Below are positions 1-9,842 of a stretch of 64,000 nucleotides of DNA, piece after piece. A model generated the notes under the pieces. The model searched no databases, was not told the DNA's origin, and was given only the letters and a program-made list of their open reading frames with translations. The stretch's first letter is position 1, and every line of letters starts with the position of its first letter. Source of the DNA: Phytophthora hibernalis. Its lineage: Eukaryota; Oomycota; Peronosporomycetes; Peronosporales; Peronosporaceae. The translations under genes and the position numbers were made by a program. The stretch lies in contig JAAKBF010000354.1 in NCBI GenBank assembly GCA_012656075.1, forward strand, positions 62,001-126,000, in the 5' to 3' direction.

Positions 1-454
1 TCTTCAAACCCGACAAAGGTCACACACGCCGTGTTGTCCTTCCTGTATCCGGAACCATTCCTGAGCAGCAAGAACAGGGACGCAGGTGGCGGCTACCCTG
101 GGTGCTCCTTCCGCCTCTGGGACTTTCGGTCAAACGGAAGCTTCGGTGCTCCACAGACTATCGGACAAAAGCTTCTCAAGATTTGGGATCATGGATTTCC
201 AATCCTCATTTATTGGATCGAAGCTTGACCAGTGCATGAACGTCTCGCACTCGATTCACTTTAACGAAGTGCTTGCCAGCGACCACACGGAGTTTCTGCT
301 CTACGAGGACGAGGTCATACACCACATCGATGAAATTGCCGGCAAGCTCATGGAGGTTGTTCTGTGTCTGCTGCTGCTAGCTAAGCATCGGTCTGGGTTA
401 GATATAATGAGATTGAGTTGTGGTGCTTTGACAGCGGGTCATGCGTTTGTTTAG
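1..454 (+). CDS. Possible exon of an unrecognised gene, open at left edge
   Basis: Two overlapping open frames run in from the left edge. One is open from base 1 to 228. The other runs from about 63 to 454 and contains an ordinary-looking protein stretch from an ATG at 194 (start MDFQSSFIGSKL) to an acidic/hydrophobic segment (EFLLYEDEVIHHIDEIAGKL). After that, near 352, the text turns hydrophobic and low in complexity, as if an intron had been entered at a GAG|GTTGTT site. I do not recognise the protein. It may be the 5' part or an internal exon of a gene extending left, or a decayed fragment. Confidence is low because there is no homologous motif and no downstream exon was found. Confidence 0.22.
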
Positions 455-2590
455 CTTTACACGTTTGGTACATGTAATAACATCTAAACGGGATTCCGTG
501 CCGTGTGTCAACTAGGAATGCCGACGAACATTGTTACTTGTCGAGATGCCATCACTAGCTTCTACTACGTACTAGTAGAATGATGTTGCATAAGTAATCA
601 ATCAGCACCAACAATACCTTGCGTGCGTTAGACTTCACAATATTTCTACAATATCAGCTAACATATATTTTACATGTACATGTACAATGTAGTTGAATGG
701 TGGAAGCATGCAAACATTATAGTGCTCCTTTTCAATACTTGGGTGCTGCATGGCAACGCGATGGTTGACAATCTCCGCCCTATGGTATGTGGCAGCCACT
801 GCCCTTTTAGTGCTGAGCGCCTCCGCCTTAGTGGTGCTAAACCACATCATAGTGTAATCGGACCTGCTGATTGGTGTTTCCGTCTCCCTCGACTGCGTTG
901 TCCAAAAGAGGGTCGGCTCGATTAATCAGATAGCAGTTGACTATTAATATTTCAGTTTGAGCGAAAATAGTAGCTGCAATAGTAGTAGCATTTTCAGTTC
1001 CGCGCCAAACTACTATCTACTATAGTAGTTTGATAGTAGTTCGCTATTAGATATTACCAATGTAGCACCATATGTTCAAATGACTGTCAATCCCTACATA
1101 TATGAGTATTATAAAATAGGCACTTGCTACCGCGCCCAGCTGGGAAGCATGTGACAGGCATCCGTGCCCAAATGGGCATTAAAACAACCAAATGAGACTG
1201 ACACGCGCCCATATACGCACGAGTGACACCCAAATGAAAAGAGCCAGCCTTAGCGTGTATACGTATAGCTGGATCCTTTGAGGGGGATTGGGTTGGTACT
1301 TCTGGCTCTCGAGGCGCAGTCGGATCCACTACATGTGTCCAGCACATCATTAGGTATCACTTCATTTACTTGAGTACACTGCAAACGAGCACGACGTCAG
1401 TTAGTACCGTTATGAACGAGATTATGCACGTCTTTCTTGAATGGGTTGCTCACGGAGTGCTCGTTGATGTACGCCAATATGTTTTCTTCTTGGCCCCGGC
1501 CTTTCGGAGCTCGTTCACGGTTGACAGCACCTCTGGTTCGATCGTTGTTCTAATATGCGGGTACTGATCAAAAATTGCTTCGTCATGGGATGATTGTGCT
1601 CCATACGAGCAAATGTAATCCTCAAAGCGAACTTCGGGCCGGCGGGATCCACCACTTGCACGCAGGTATTGATCTACGACAGCAATCACATCCAGTTAGC
1701 CCAACACAATCCAACTAGCCCAACTGAATCCAAATACCGACTTCCTCGGCTAATAGTGGACACCAGCATATAAGATCGTCCAATCACATTGCAGTATTTG
1801 AGCCCTCTCGCCGCCTCGGCTTATAAGTTCTGGAGCAATTATTTCGATACAAATGTACTAGTATGCGTACCGGTATGGCGATTTCCTCCCGCGACTGCCA
1901 GTCATTTAGAGATTCTCCCGTCCTTCAGCCGTCCTTCTCTGGTTCCCTGCTTTGTTGGTGGGCATGCGCGCTACCTGTCTGCAGCCCCTGTATCTGATGG
2001 CGCCGCGTAGTGTATTCGTGCTCGCTGTTCTCATGTGATCCTAAATCTAGCAGTACTAACTATTGGCGCTGGCAGCATGTACCGCGTTGTCGTGCAGGTT
2101 ACCACAAGCCCTCCCTGCCAGAAGTCGCTGGGACTGCTACGATCTGCCGCATGTGTCTACTATAATCCAAATCGCGAAGCGGCTGTACCACCTGACCGTT
2201 GCACGGGCGTGGACGCGCTGATTGAGATGATAGCAGCATCATGCTGCCATAGTTATTAATAGTTAGCCCGAACTACAATGCGACTGTTCTCGAATGCTAC
2301 ATATAGCTTGTTAATCGGAATGGACTTGTTAATCGCCCAGTACGTACCGCCTGCACTGTAGCACACTACGTTTATCGAGTCAAACATGATATCAGACGTT
2401 CATCATTTCCCAACACTACATAGGAGTCGCCCTTAAGTACTAATACCGGTTAACAGTAACCAAAATCGGAAGGTCACTTTTTCAGAGTGGTACACTGTAC
2501 CGGTACGTAGGGTGTCCACTATAAGCCGATGAAGTCGGTAGACCAATCGGAACCCAACTGTGACCAATTGAAACCAAATAAAACCAATCA
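455..2590. other. AT-rich intergenic DNA, no gene recognised
   Basis: No ORF here has a recognisable domain or plausible exon structure. It contains AT-rich spacer and short self-complementary stretches of tagtag/ctacta type around 960-1045, for example the imperfect inverted pair around 1008-1040. Confidence 0.5.
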
Positions 2591-2597
2591 TTACCTG

Positions 2598-3150
2598 TGC
2601 CTCACACTTCAGGGCCCTCGAGCGCTGTTTTTCGCTTGCCCTTGCCTCGCGACTTGGACTTCCCCGTGCGTGTAATGAATCCACTCCTCTGGAACCAATG
2701 GTGCTTTGGACCCGGACGTTTGGATCTTCCTGTTCCTGTCGGTCACCTTGTTGTTGGATCGTACGCGTAAGATCTGCGCAGACATAACAAATCATACACA
2801 ACTGTGAGTTAGTAGCTTTCCAATATTGGTCTCTGTCGCCATGTATACATCCCGCACCTGTTACGTCTCTCTTTCAGGTAGTCTTCCAGCTCTTCCCAGG
2901 ATTCGAATTGGGATCTGGTTGGAGGGGCTACCAAAAACAACTCGCCGTCGTCGCTTGAATCACCCGCAGCGCTCCGGGGAGATGATCCCTCAGATCGGAT
3001 TTGCTTGGCTCCGCGGCTGCTCGTTATGCTAGATATCTCCGAATCCACCCACTCCTCGTCGCTATTAACATTAACACCAGAACCAACGTCCAAAGTGTCG
3101 CTGCCCTCGTCGCTACTTGCTGGGGTGGCGGAGGCTGTCGTACGGCCGCC
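2598..3150 (-). pseudogene. FAR1/MULE-like DNA-binding domain fragment
   Basis: On the minus strand an acidic Ser/Asp-rich leader is followed by a segment with the hallmark FESWEELEDYLKE. After a GT...AG gap of about 100 bases (2768-2865) come an NNKVTDRNRKI-like segment, a VPEEW, a TH-G and a basic RGKGKRKTALE stretch leading to a CEA. This order resembles the FAR1-type zinc-binding region of oomycete MULE-like transposases and their domesticated relatives. Reading it through needs an extra base at about 2867, 2663 and 2607. No in-frame ATG was found upstream before the stop at about 3152, and no DDE transposase follows. It is therefore a partial or decayed copy lying divergent to the CDK11 gene. 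The family assignment is by motif memory only. Confidence 0.42.
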
Positions 3151-3468
3151 TTAATACGCTAGTTCTGCGCCGCTTTCGTGCGCAGATCGCGCGCCATGTC
3201 ACTCCGCTTTCTACTCTCACCCCGTTTTCTTAATGGGTGGCGAGGGGAAGTATACGGTATACATCGGGCGGATATCGAAAATCCGACGTGTGGATTAGGG
3301 TAAACATCTGGTCGCAAATTTAGGGCGCTCAGCTGGGCGCAGCAGTCACTCTCTATAAAATATGACAGTTTTTATTTCTAACTGTTTCTTAAGCTTTTTG
3401 CATTTTGAATTTCGAATTTCGAATCAATTAGAAAAGATGATTTGTGTACGGAACACCATCAGACCAAA

Positions 3469-4679
3469 ATGGCGAAGCGGAACGCTGGGACTCGGACTCG
3501 GACTCGGACTCCGCGGACGAGCGCGTCTCCAGTCGCAAGCACAAGTCTTCACGCGACACTAAAACATCCTCCACCTCCATCGATGTCTCTTCTTCAAATG
3601 GCACAAACTCCAGTCTACCAAAACCCTCTACAATCCAAGAAATCGTGATTCCAGAGGACCCAGCGCGCCACAATTTCTACCTTTTAGGCTGCCGCAGTGT
3701 CGACTGCTACGCGCGCATCGGCAAGATCGACGAGGGGACGTACGGCGTCGTTTCTAAAGCTCGGGACAAGGAAACGGGAGACGTGGTAGCCCTCAAACAG
3801 GTCAAAATGAGCGCCGACGCCAGCCAGGAAGGCTTCCCGATCACGGCGCTGCGGGAGACCAACGTGCTGCTGTCTCTGAACCACCCAAACGTTGTCCAAG
3901 TACGGGAGATGGTGGTGGGCTCCACGCCAGACAAGATCTACATGGTTATGGACTATGCTGAGAACGACCTCAAGCACGTCATGCAGAACAAGATGAAGGC
4001 TCCGTGGCTCCAGTCCGAGGTCAACTATCTGCTGCACTCGCTGCTGAGTGCTGTGGCCTATATGCACGACCGCTGGTACATCCATCGAGACCTCAAGACC
4101 AGCAACTTGCTGTATGATGCGCGTGGAGTGCTGAAAGTGTGTGACTTTGGACTTGCGCGCAAGTATGGCTCACCGCTGCGTACGTACACGCAGCTGGTAG
4201 TGACACTGTGGTACCGCTCTCCGGAGTTACTGCTTGGTGCGAAGAAGTACTGGACGGCGGTGGATATGTGGTCAGTCGGGTGTATTTTCGCCGAGATGCT
4301 GCTTATGAAGCTGCTGTTTGCAGGACGTGGGGAGCTGGATCAGACCGACCAGATTTTCAAGCTGCTTGGCGCGCCAAATGAGAACAATTGGCCAAGTGTT
4401 GACGATGACGTACCTGATGCCAATTTGAGCATTCGGGGCAAATGGCCGAAACGTTCTCGACTACGTGATAAGTTCCCACTTTCTGCAACGTATTCCGGTA
4501 GTGGCTGCTCGCTGTCAAAGGCTGGATTCGACCTGCTGAGTCGGATGCTGGCACTAAGTCCACGCAAGCGAATTTCAGCCAAGGACGCACTCGCACACGA
4601 ATACTTTCAAGAATCCCCCACCAAAGCAACAAGAGCTAATGATTTTGATTTTGAAGTGAGGTGCATTAATGTCATTTAG
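3469..4679 (+). CDS. CDK11: Cyclin-dependent kinase 11 (PITSLRE-type kinase)
   Basis: Serine/threonine kinase of the CDK11 family, which in other eukaryotes binds cyclin L and acts in transcription, splicing and mitosis. A Ser/Asp-rich nuclear-type leader precedes GCRSVDCYARIGKIDEGTYG (Gly-rich loop). The variant of the family signature is PITALRE in the C-helix. IHRDLKTSN is the catalytic loop, followed by DFGLARKYGSPL and the activation segment TLWYRSPELLLG, then a complete C-lobe ending in HEYFQE. The ATG at 3469 starts a basic MAKR tract, but the frame of the kinase only joins it if one base is added near 3483. The frame-0 ORF itself has no ATG before the kinase and an upstream stop at 3438. 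The gene is intronless and divergent from the FAR1-like fragment. Family identity is very secure. Confidence 0.93.
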
Positions 4680-5401
4680 TGTTTCTCCTAACGACACCTA
4701 ACGCCCATACCCGTCCGCCGCCAGTAGTGCGTCAGTCGGTTTCGCGGTGATGAGGTGTGCAGTGCACGGGCCACCACCGCCCGCCCATAGGTTACACCGT
4801 GCCCGTGGCAGACCCCGAAAAGCCCTGATCCCCGTTCACGCCTACCCAGTGAGTCACGTCGGCCTTCACGAACGTGCTGAACAAGAGCTAATGCCGACAT
4901 TCCCAGCGTAACACAAAACAATAGTCGCGAATCCACCGCAAGTTTCTTGTTATTTCTTCGCTGTAACTCCAACTTGCTTTACTCGATGCAGTCTTCCACT
5001 CACTTCCGAAAATATATTGGTGTGGCAATTATTGCAATAGATGTGTACCAATAATTTATTGTTGCGAACTCTAAGTTTCATATCAATTATTTATTGCCAG
5101 GAGGCATTTTCCTGGGTTGTTTGGCATGTTTGGTGTGGCCTCAACCACGTCTGGGCAGCAGAAACAGTCGCTGTAGCCGTGCCCGATGGAGATTCTTCTG
5201 TTCTTGAGCAAAAATGCGGGCAAATGAGCACTGTGGGCAGGGCACAGTTATCAAATTGGGGACAATTCCAGCCCACCAATAATCTATTTGCTATCGCTGG
5301 AATTGCAATAATTTATTGCTCTAAATTTTCCTGCACCAACAATACTCTATTTCGTCTGTGGTCTTGCAAATAGATAAAAATGCAATAATCGGCAGCCCTG
5401 C
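4680..5401. other. Intergenic spacer, no gene seen
   Basis: The left part (4690-4980) is relatively GC-rich and unlike the AT-rich DNA after 5000. In 5020-5390 the motif aataatttattg recurs (near 5050 and 5306) among other short attattg copies, suggesting an old small AT-rich repeat. No coding exon is supported. Confidence 0.4.
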
Positions 5402-6301
5402 TCACTGCGCGGAGCACAGTTCTGGGGTCATCGAAGGTGGAGAATCGACTGTCGAGTCCAAAGTGACGCACTGTTCGCTCGAAGGATTGTCGCTGCTACC
5501 TTCGACAGAGTTCTCTGTCATGATGGAATATTCGCTTGCAACTTGTGTCTGCGATAAGCCAGCAGCCAAGAGAGTTGCATTCCAAGCCCCTATTGGCGCT
5601 AACTCCGTGCTACCTGGCTCATCTCCAAGCGCCTGTTGCAATGGCACTGCAACCTTGTTCGCGGATTTTCGCAGACGAATGCAATGACGGTGCTTAAACC
5701 GTGCCAGCCACCCAACCGACAGCACGAGCTTATCATCCGACACGCTATGCACTTGCTTCAATCGTTGCGCTTCCTCAAGAATCAGCGCCTCAGTCAGCAC
5801 TCGCCCCTGAGCAGCATTTTTCCTCTCTCCATTACTTGTACCAGTCTCACTAGACTGTGTCTCACCCCCTGTCATCACCACAGTGCCTTCATCTTCACCT
5901 AAATGAACCGAAATAAACTTGACGAGGTCCGATTCCAGCGCTGGGAACAGAGGACGTCGACGCCGCTTCATGTCTGGGTTCCTGGGTGCGTCACCTCCTT
6001 CCTGACTGCCTCGCAGAAGCTTCCAGTCCATGGAAATGATCTTGGACAGCGTCGAGCGACCCACCGACCAGCCGAACTGCGTCGCCACCTCTCGGCGCAG
6101 AAGCTCCTGGGACGGCGTCAGCTCCCCGCGCGCCCTGCAGTCGCTCACCTTCTGCTCGCAGAAGCTCTTGACGATGGACTTTTCACGCAGCGTCAGCGAC
6201 TTGCGCGCCAGTTTGCGCTTGCTGCCGACGCCAGCTCCAGCGTCCTCGATGAGGTAGTCCATGCCTGAAAAACAAGCTGTGATGTTCGTGATGTCGGACA
6301 A
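5402..6301 (-). CDS. CENP-B/pogo-type HTH DNA-binding protein
   Basis: A 299-residue uninterrupted ORF. An N-terminal helix-turn-helix (SLTLREKSIVKSFCEQK ... GWSVGRSTLSKII) is followed by a second HTH_Tnp_Tc5/CENPB-type domain (KRRRRPLFPALESDLVKFI ... LSVGWLARFKHRH). A Ser/Glu-rich C-tail has no DDE endonuclease. This layout is that of a protein derived from a Tc1/pogo transposase that kept only DNA binding. A strong acceptor (TTGTTTTTCAG) sits just upstream of an internal ATG at 6262, so the real start may be at 6262 with a 5' intron and not at 6301. Unlike most long genes here, it has no frame break. Its target and role are unknown. Confidence 0.6.
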   Translation of the reverse strand: MSDITNITACFSGMDYLIEDAGAGVGSKRKLARKSLTLREKSIVKSFCEQKVSDCRARGELTPSQELLRREVATQFGWSVGRSTLSKIISMDWKLLRGSQEGGDAPRNPDMKRRRRPLFPALESDLVKFISVHLGEDEGTVVMTGGETQSSETGTSNGERKNAAQGRVLTEALILEEAQRLKQVHSVSDDKLVLSVGWLARFKHRHCIRLRKSANKVAVPLQQALGDEPGSTELAPIGAWNATLLAAGLSQTQVASEYSIMTENSVEGSSDNPSSEQCVTLDSTVDSPPSMTPELCSAQ

Positions 6302-6425
6302 AACGGTTTTTAAAATTGTTTTAAATATATATTGTGCATTAAATGCTTTTTGAGGCCCTACCGGTAGTAGTTTTTTAGAAAATAGTAGCTTTCTAATAAT
6401 TTAAAATACTAATTTAGTATTTTAC

Positions 6426-6926
6426 TTAAATCCCACGACCAAATTTCACACGAAATTTGGTCGTGGATTTTATTTGGGTGCTGAATTTTGGACCAAAAAA
6501 GCTAAAAACGACAAACGAAGGGCTGTGACCATGTGTCCGGACCTGCTTGCAGGAGACCAAGCGCGAGTCAAAGCTGCAGAGGAGGAAGATGGCGACTACG
6601 AGGAGCTCATACCGCTCTCCATGAGTGGCAACGCCGCCGTCGCGTCGACAATTGTCGTAATAATCCAACACCCGCTGTTCGTACGGCTTCTCCCTGCGTG
6701 GACGGCCCCCACCTTTCTTCCTAAAGCGCCCGTTGATTTGACTTGGATCTTTAATGTGGTTGAGCTGTGGATCCGAAAGTTTCTCACGCCAGCCAAGCAG
6801 GGTGACTTGGTGTACATTCAGCTCTTTGGCAGCTTGCGCAAGAGTCCAATGCTTGTTCTGTTGCCAGATCTTTAACTTCTTTATCTGTTCAGTCACCGGA
6901 GTCTGCACGCAGAGGCGCTTCGACAT
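6426..6926 (-). CDS. Transposon-type HTH protein fragment (Brinker/pogo-like)
   Basis: Starts with MSKRLCVQTPVTEQIKKLKI, then an HTH (WTLAQAAKELNVHQVTLLGW) and a basic linker GGGRPRREKPYEQRVLDYY. This is the usual N-terminal DNA-binding part of pogo/Tigger-like elements. The following residues lose this character, and the C-terminal half runs into AT-rich DNA and a perfect hairpin. No catalytic domain follows. It may be a truncated transposase or the first exon of a short domesticated gene. It lies next to, and on the same strand as, the CENP-B-type gene. Confidence 0.45.
   Translation of the reverse strand: MSKRLCVQTPVTEQIKKLKIWQQNKHWTLAQAAKELNVHQVTLLGWREKLSDPQLNHIKDPSQINGRFRKKGGGRPRREKPYEQRVLDYYDNCRRDGGVATHGERYELLVVAIFLLCSFDSRLVSCKQVRTHGHSPSFVVFSFFGPKFSTQIKSTTKFRVKFGRGI
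6433..6466. repeat. Perfect 14-bp hairpin
   Basis: The arms 6433-6446 (ccacgaccaaattt) and 6453-6466 are exact reverse complements around the 6-base loop cacacg. It overlaps the tail of the HTH ORF. It could be the fused terminal inverted repeats of a small element or a structured 3' end. Confidence 0.75.
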
Positions 6927-7024
6927 GAGTAATGGCAGGAAGTGCTAGCAGCAATGAAAGTAGCGCGAGGAGGGGTGGGTTGAAGAATGAGGAAGAGCAA
7001 AAATAAACTCTCGCTGCGCTAATC

Positions 7025-7690
7025 TGATTCTGATTCTGTTCGAGTAAATATGGATCAGTTCGAGTTAATGTGCATCAGCTCGAGTAAATGTGGGTCCGTG
7101 GATCGCTTCGAATAAATGTGCATCCATTCGAGTAGTTCTGAATCCATTCGAGTTAATGTGGGTCGCATCGAGTAAATGTGCATCCATTCGAGTTATTATG
7201 AATATTTTCGAGTTCATAATATGAATTCGAGTAGTTCTGAATCATTCGAGTAGTTCGGTATCGATTCGAAAGAATCAATAATATTATATATTATAATATT
7301 TTATATATTATTAATATTATATTATTGATTCTATTATATATTATAATATTTTATATATTATTAATATTATATTATTGATTCTTTCGAATCGATACCGAAC
7401 TACTCGAATGATTCAGAACTACGATTCGAAAGAATCAATAATATAATATTAATAATATATAAAATATTATAATATATAATAGAATCAATAATATAATATT
7501 AATAATATATAAAATATTATAATATATAATATTATTGATTCTTTCGAATCGATACCGAACTACTCGAATGATTCAGAACTACTCGAATGGATGCAGAACT
7601 ACTCGAACAGATTCAGAACTACTCGAATCGATACAGAATTACTCGAGTGATTCAGAACTCCTCGAATGGATGCAGAACTACTCGAAGGGA
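7025..7690. repeat. 20-bp minisatellite in two opposing orientations
   Basis: From about 7030 to 7265 units of about 20 bases run as variants of tcgagtagttctgaatccat. From about 7385 to 7690 the same unit appears as its reverse complement (atggattcagaactactcga). The two arms flank an AT-rich core. Unit edges are marked by tcga. The structure is visible directly in the sequence, with no coding function apparent. Confidence 0.85.
7231..7582. repeat. Large nested palindrome with AT-rich core
   Basis: A 52-base arm at 7231-7282 is repeated exactly as its reverse complement at 7371-7422 and again at 7531-7582. Between them lies an AT-only block of about 50-60 bases beginning and ending gaatcaataat/attattgattc. 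It is present twice in one orientation (7274-7381) and twice in the other (7430-7541). Such a sequence should extrude cruciforms or form long hairpins. Confidence 0.85.
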
Positions 7691-7781
7691 TTCAGTGGGT
7701 TTACGCTTGGTAATACAACCTTCTACTACCCAATCTATCTTTCCACACTGTTGTAAGAAGCGTACTGAATTGCTTTCACGA

Positions 7782-9842
7782 CTATTTTGCAGTTACTCCT
7801 TCCAGCTCAGCCCTGAACGGCAAAATATGATACATTCTACTACAATAGACTTTTGGTCTCATCGGGGCTGGGTCCACAATCTGATCTACTGCTACTCGCA
7901 CTGGGTAAGCAACTATCAGATCCTTAAACGCCCCGTCACGGTGAAGACGACAAAGCTGCTTTAACAACCCCGACCCGATCTTGCGCTTGATGCCTCGCGA
8001 CTGCCAGAATACTTGCATATTCTTGTCAGCCTCTTTTCCGGTGCGCATGACGAAGTCTGCATAACTGCTGCACATTGGATCCAACTTAAAACCAACAGCT
8101 TCATGGACGCAACGATCTGCTTTGACTGGGACTTGTACTGCCGATCATCGCACGCATCCCACAGCCGTGGGGTCTTCGTGTACCACTCGAGCCAGACCGC
8201 GGTAGCAGATTTTCTTTTGGGTTTCTTGCAAGTAGATCCGGACGTGTCTGTGGGAGGCACTGCGTCATTGATGATATCACTTTCCAATACCGCAGTAAAT
8301 ATCTGAGTTGTCTCCATAGCCGAGTTTGATGAATGGTTCTCTAGCCTTGCGAGCCGCGATGAAAGCTCCCGGTTAGCTTCCAACAGCTGTGATATGACTG
8401 CGTTTTGATGGTTTATCAGTTGAATTTCACGTGTAAACGGTTCTTTCTCGTCTTCAACGGGTTGGTTCGACTCCTGCTTGATTTTGATGCTCCACGAAAG
8501 TAGTTCAGGCATCGACACACCCTGCGAGAAAAGACACGTCCGAATACGAGACGCAAACGGACTCGTAGGGTACCTCTCATTGGTCTCAGGGAAGTGTTGG
8601 ATCAAAATAGTCGTCAGCAAATCTGCGACTTGATTGTCAATATTCAATGACGAATCGTCAAAGTCTCTGCTTGTAGAAAAGAGCTCACAACCTAGATGAC
8701 GAATCTTGGTTCTAGTGGCGGAGTCAAAAAGTGCTAGAGTCGGAATGCAGGGGTTCGATAGGGGTTCGATACTTTCGTGTCTTCACTCGTCGTGTTAAAT
8801 ACGTATGCGACCGCCTTGTTCGTTGCAGTCATGTTCCAGTTGCCTCGATCGAAGATCCACTGGGCGCTTAATGTAGCGTCTCCATTTGCATGCTGAGCAC
8901 CCCCACGCCTGAAAGAGTGCGACGAGAGATTCGATGTAATATCAGCTTTTGACTGTTGAGAGGATGCTGTCTTGAGAATTCTGTTTACATATCCCTGTAA
9001 CTTGATCGGAGCAGGCCCTTGTCTTGCCAAAGTCGACGACTCAATATTGTCCGCTTCATCTTCACAATTGAGCAGATTCTCTATTAGCGGGATGTCGTTT
9101 CCCATCGTCGTAGGAACATCGTCATCGTTCTCAAATAGTTGCTTGACGCTGAGCACCGACGAAATCGGAAACGATTGCATAGCTAATTCCATTGCAATTG
9201 CATGAATCGGGCACGAAACAAACGAGGACTTGTCGGGGTATAGTGATAGACCTTGCTCTTCTGACGTTTTCGTGCGGATGAGCCTCATGAACAGCACATT
9301 GTCGGAAGACACGGAGAGATTGCACTTCTGGATGAACGCGAGGTCCGACGCCCGACCAAACGCATACCACATGATAGCAAGAAGTGCAGCATCTTGGTAT
9401 TCCTTTTCATCAGTAGCGTCGTAGTACAGACCATCGATGAGTGACCGCAGGTCCGTTTTGGTACAGGCATGAGCCTTGTTTACCAGGCCGCCTTGTTGGC
9501 GCTTCAGGCAGTGCCGCTCCAAAATTCGGCCCATTTTGAGGAGCTTCTGCTCGATGACCGGGCGATGTCGGGAAATCTTCCAGCAACCAGTTTTTCACGT
9601 TGCGGTAGTAGCTCATGACCGTGTTCCGCTTCCGCAGTTCGCCACCTTTGCCGGATGTGAAGGCCAGAAACATAGCAAAGCGGTCCATGAGCCTTTCGAA
9701 AACGGCACCGCAGCTGTCAGCAAGAAGTTTAGCTCTGATGAACTCGATGTTAGTGTTCTTTGAAGTCAAGAATGTCTGGAAGGTGTTGATAGCTGTAGAG
9801 AGCGCGCTTTGTATTCTCGGGTGCTAGATCCTGAAGGATCAT
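7782..9842 (-). mobile_element. Crypton-type tyrosine recombinase element
   Basis: One long protein of about 680 residues is readable on the minus strand from an ATG at 9842. An N-terminal SAM-like/core-binding segment (RFAMFLAFTSGKGGELRKRN) precedes a tyrosine recombinase catalytic domain. That domain has the first Arg in WYAFGRASDL, the HSFRRGG box (H-x-x-R), a Trp in RGNWN at the second-His position, and the candidate nucleophile Tyr in AVAYVF. The C-terminal part has WLEWYTKTPRLWDACDDRQY, like the GCR1_C-type DNA-binding domain found in Cryptons. Four single-base breaks (about 9800, 9571, 8750 and 8102) interrupt it. Each is cured by one added base, so the element may be intact in reality. 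Termini were not located. The left side abuts the inverted minisatellite. Confidence 0.72.

Noticed and set aside
635..2260. Several 60-90 residue ORFs on both strands in the left spacer
   Set aside because: None has recognisable sequence, consistent codon pattern or splice partners.
4690..4980. GC-rich block considered as a possible structured RNA or retroelement tail
   Set aside because: No cloverleaf, poly-A, terminal repeat or recognised RNA motif could be identified.
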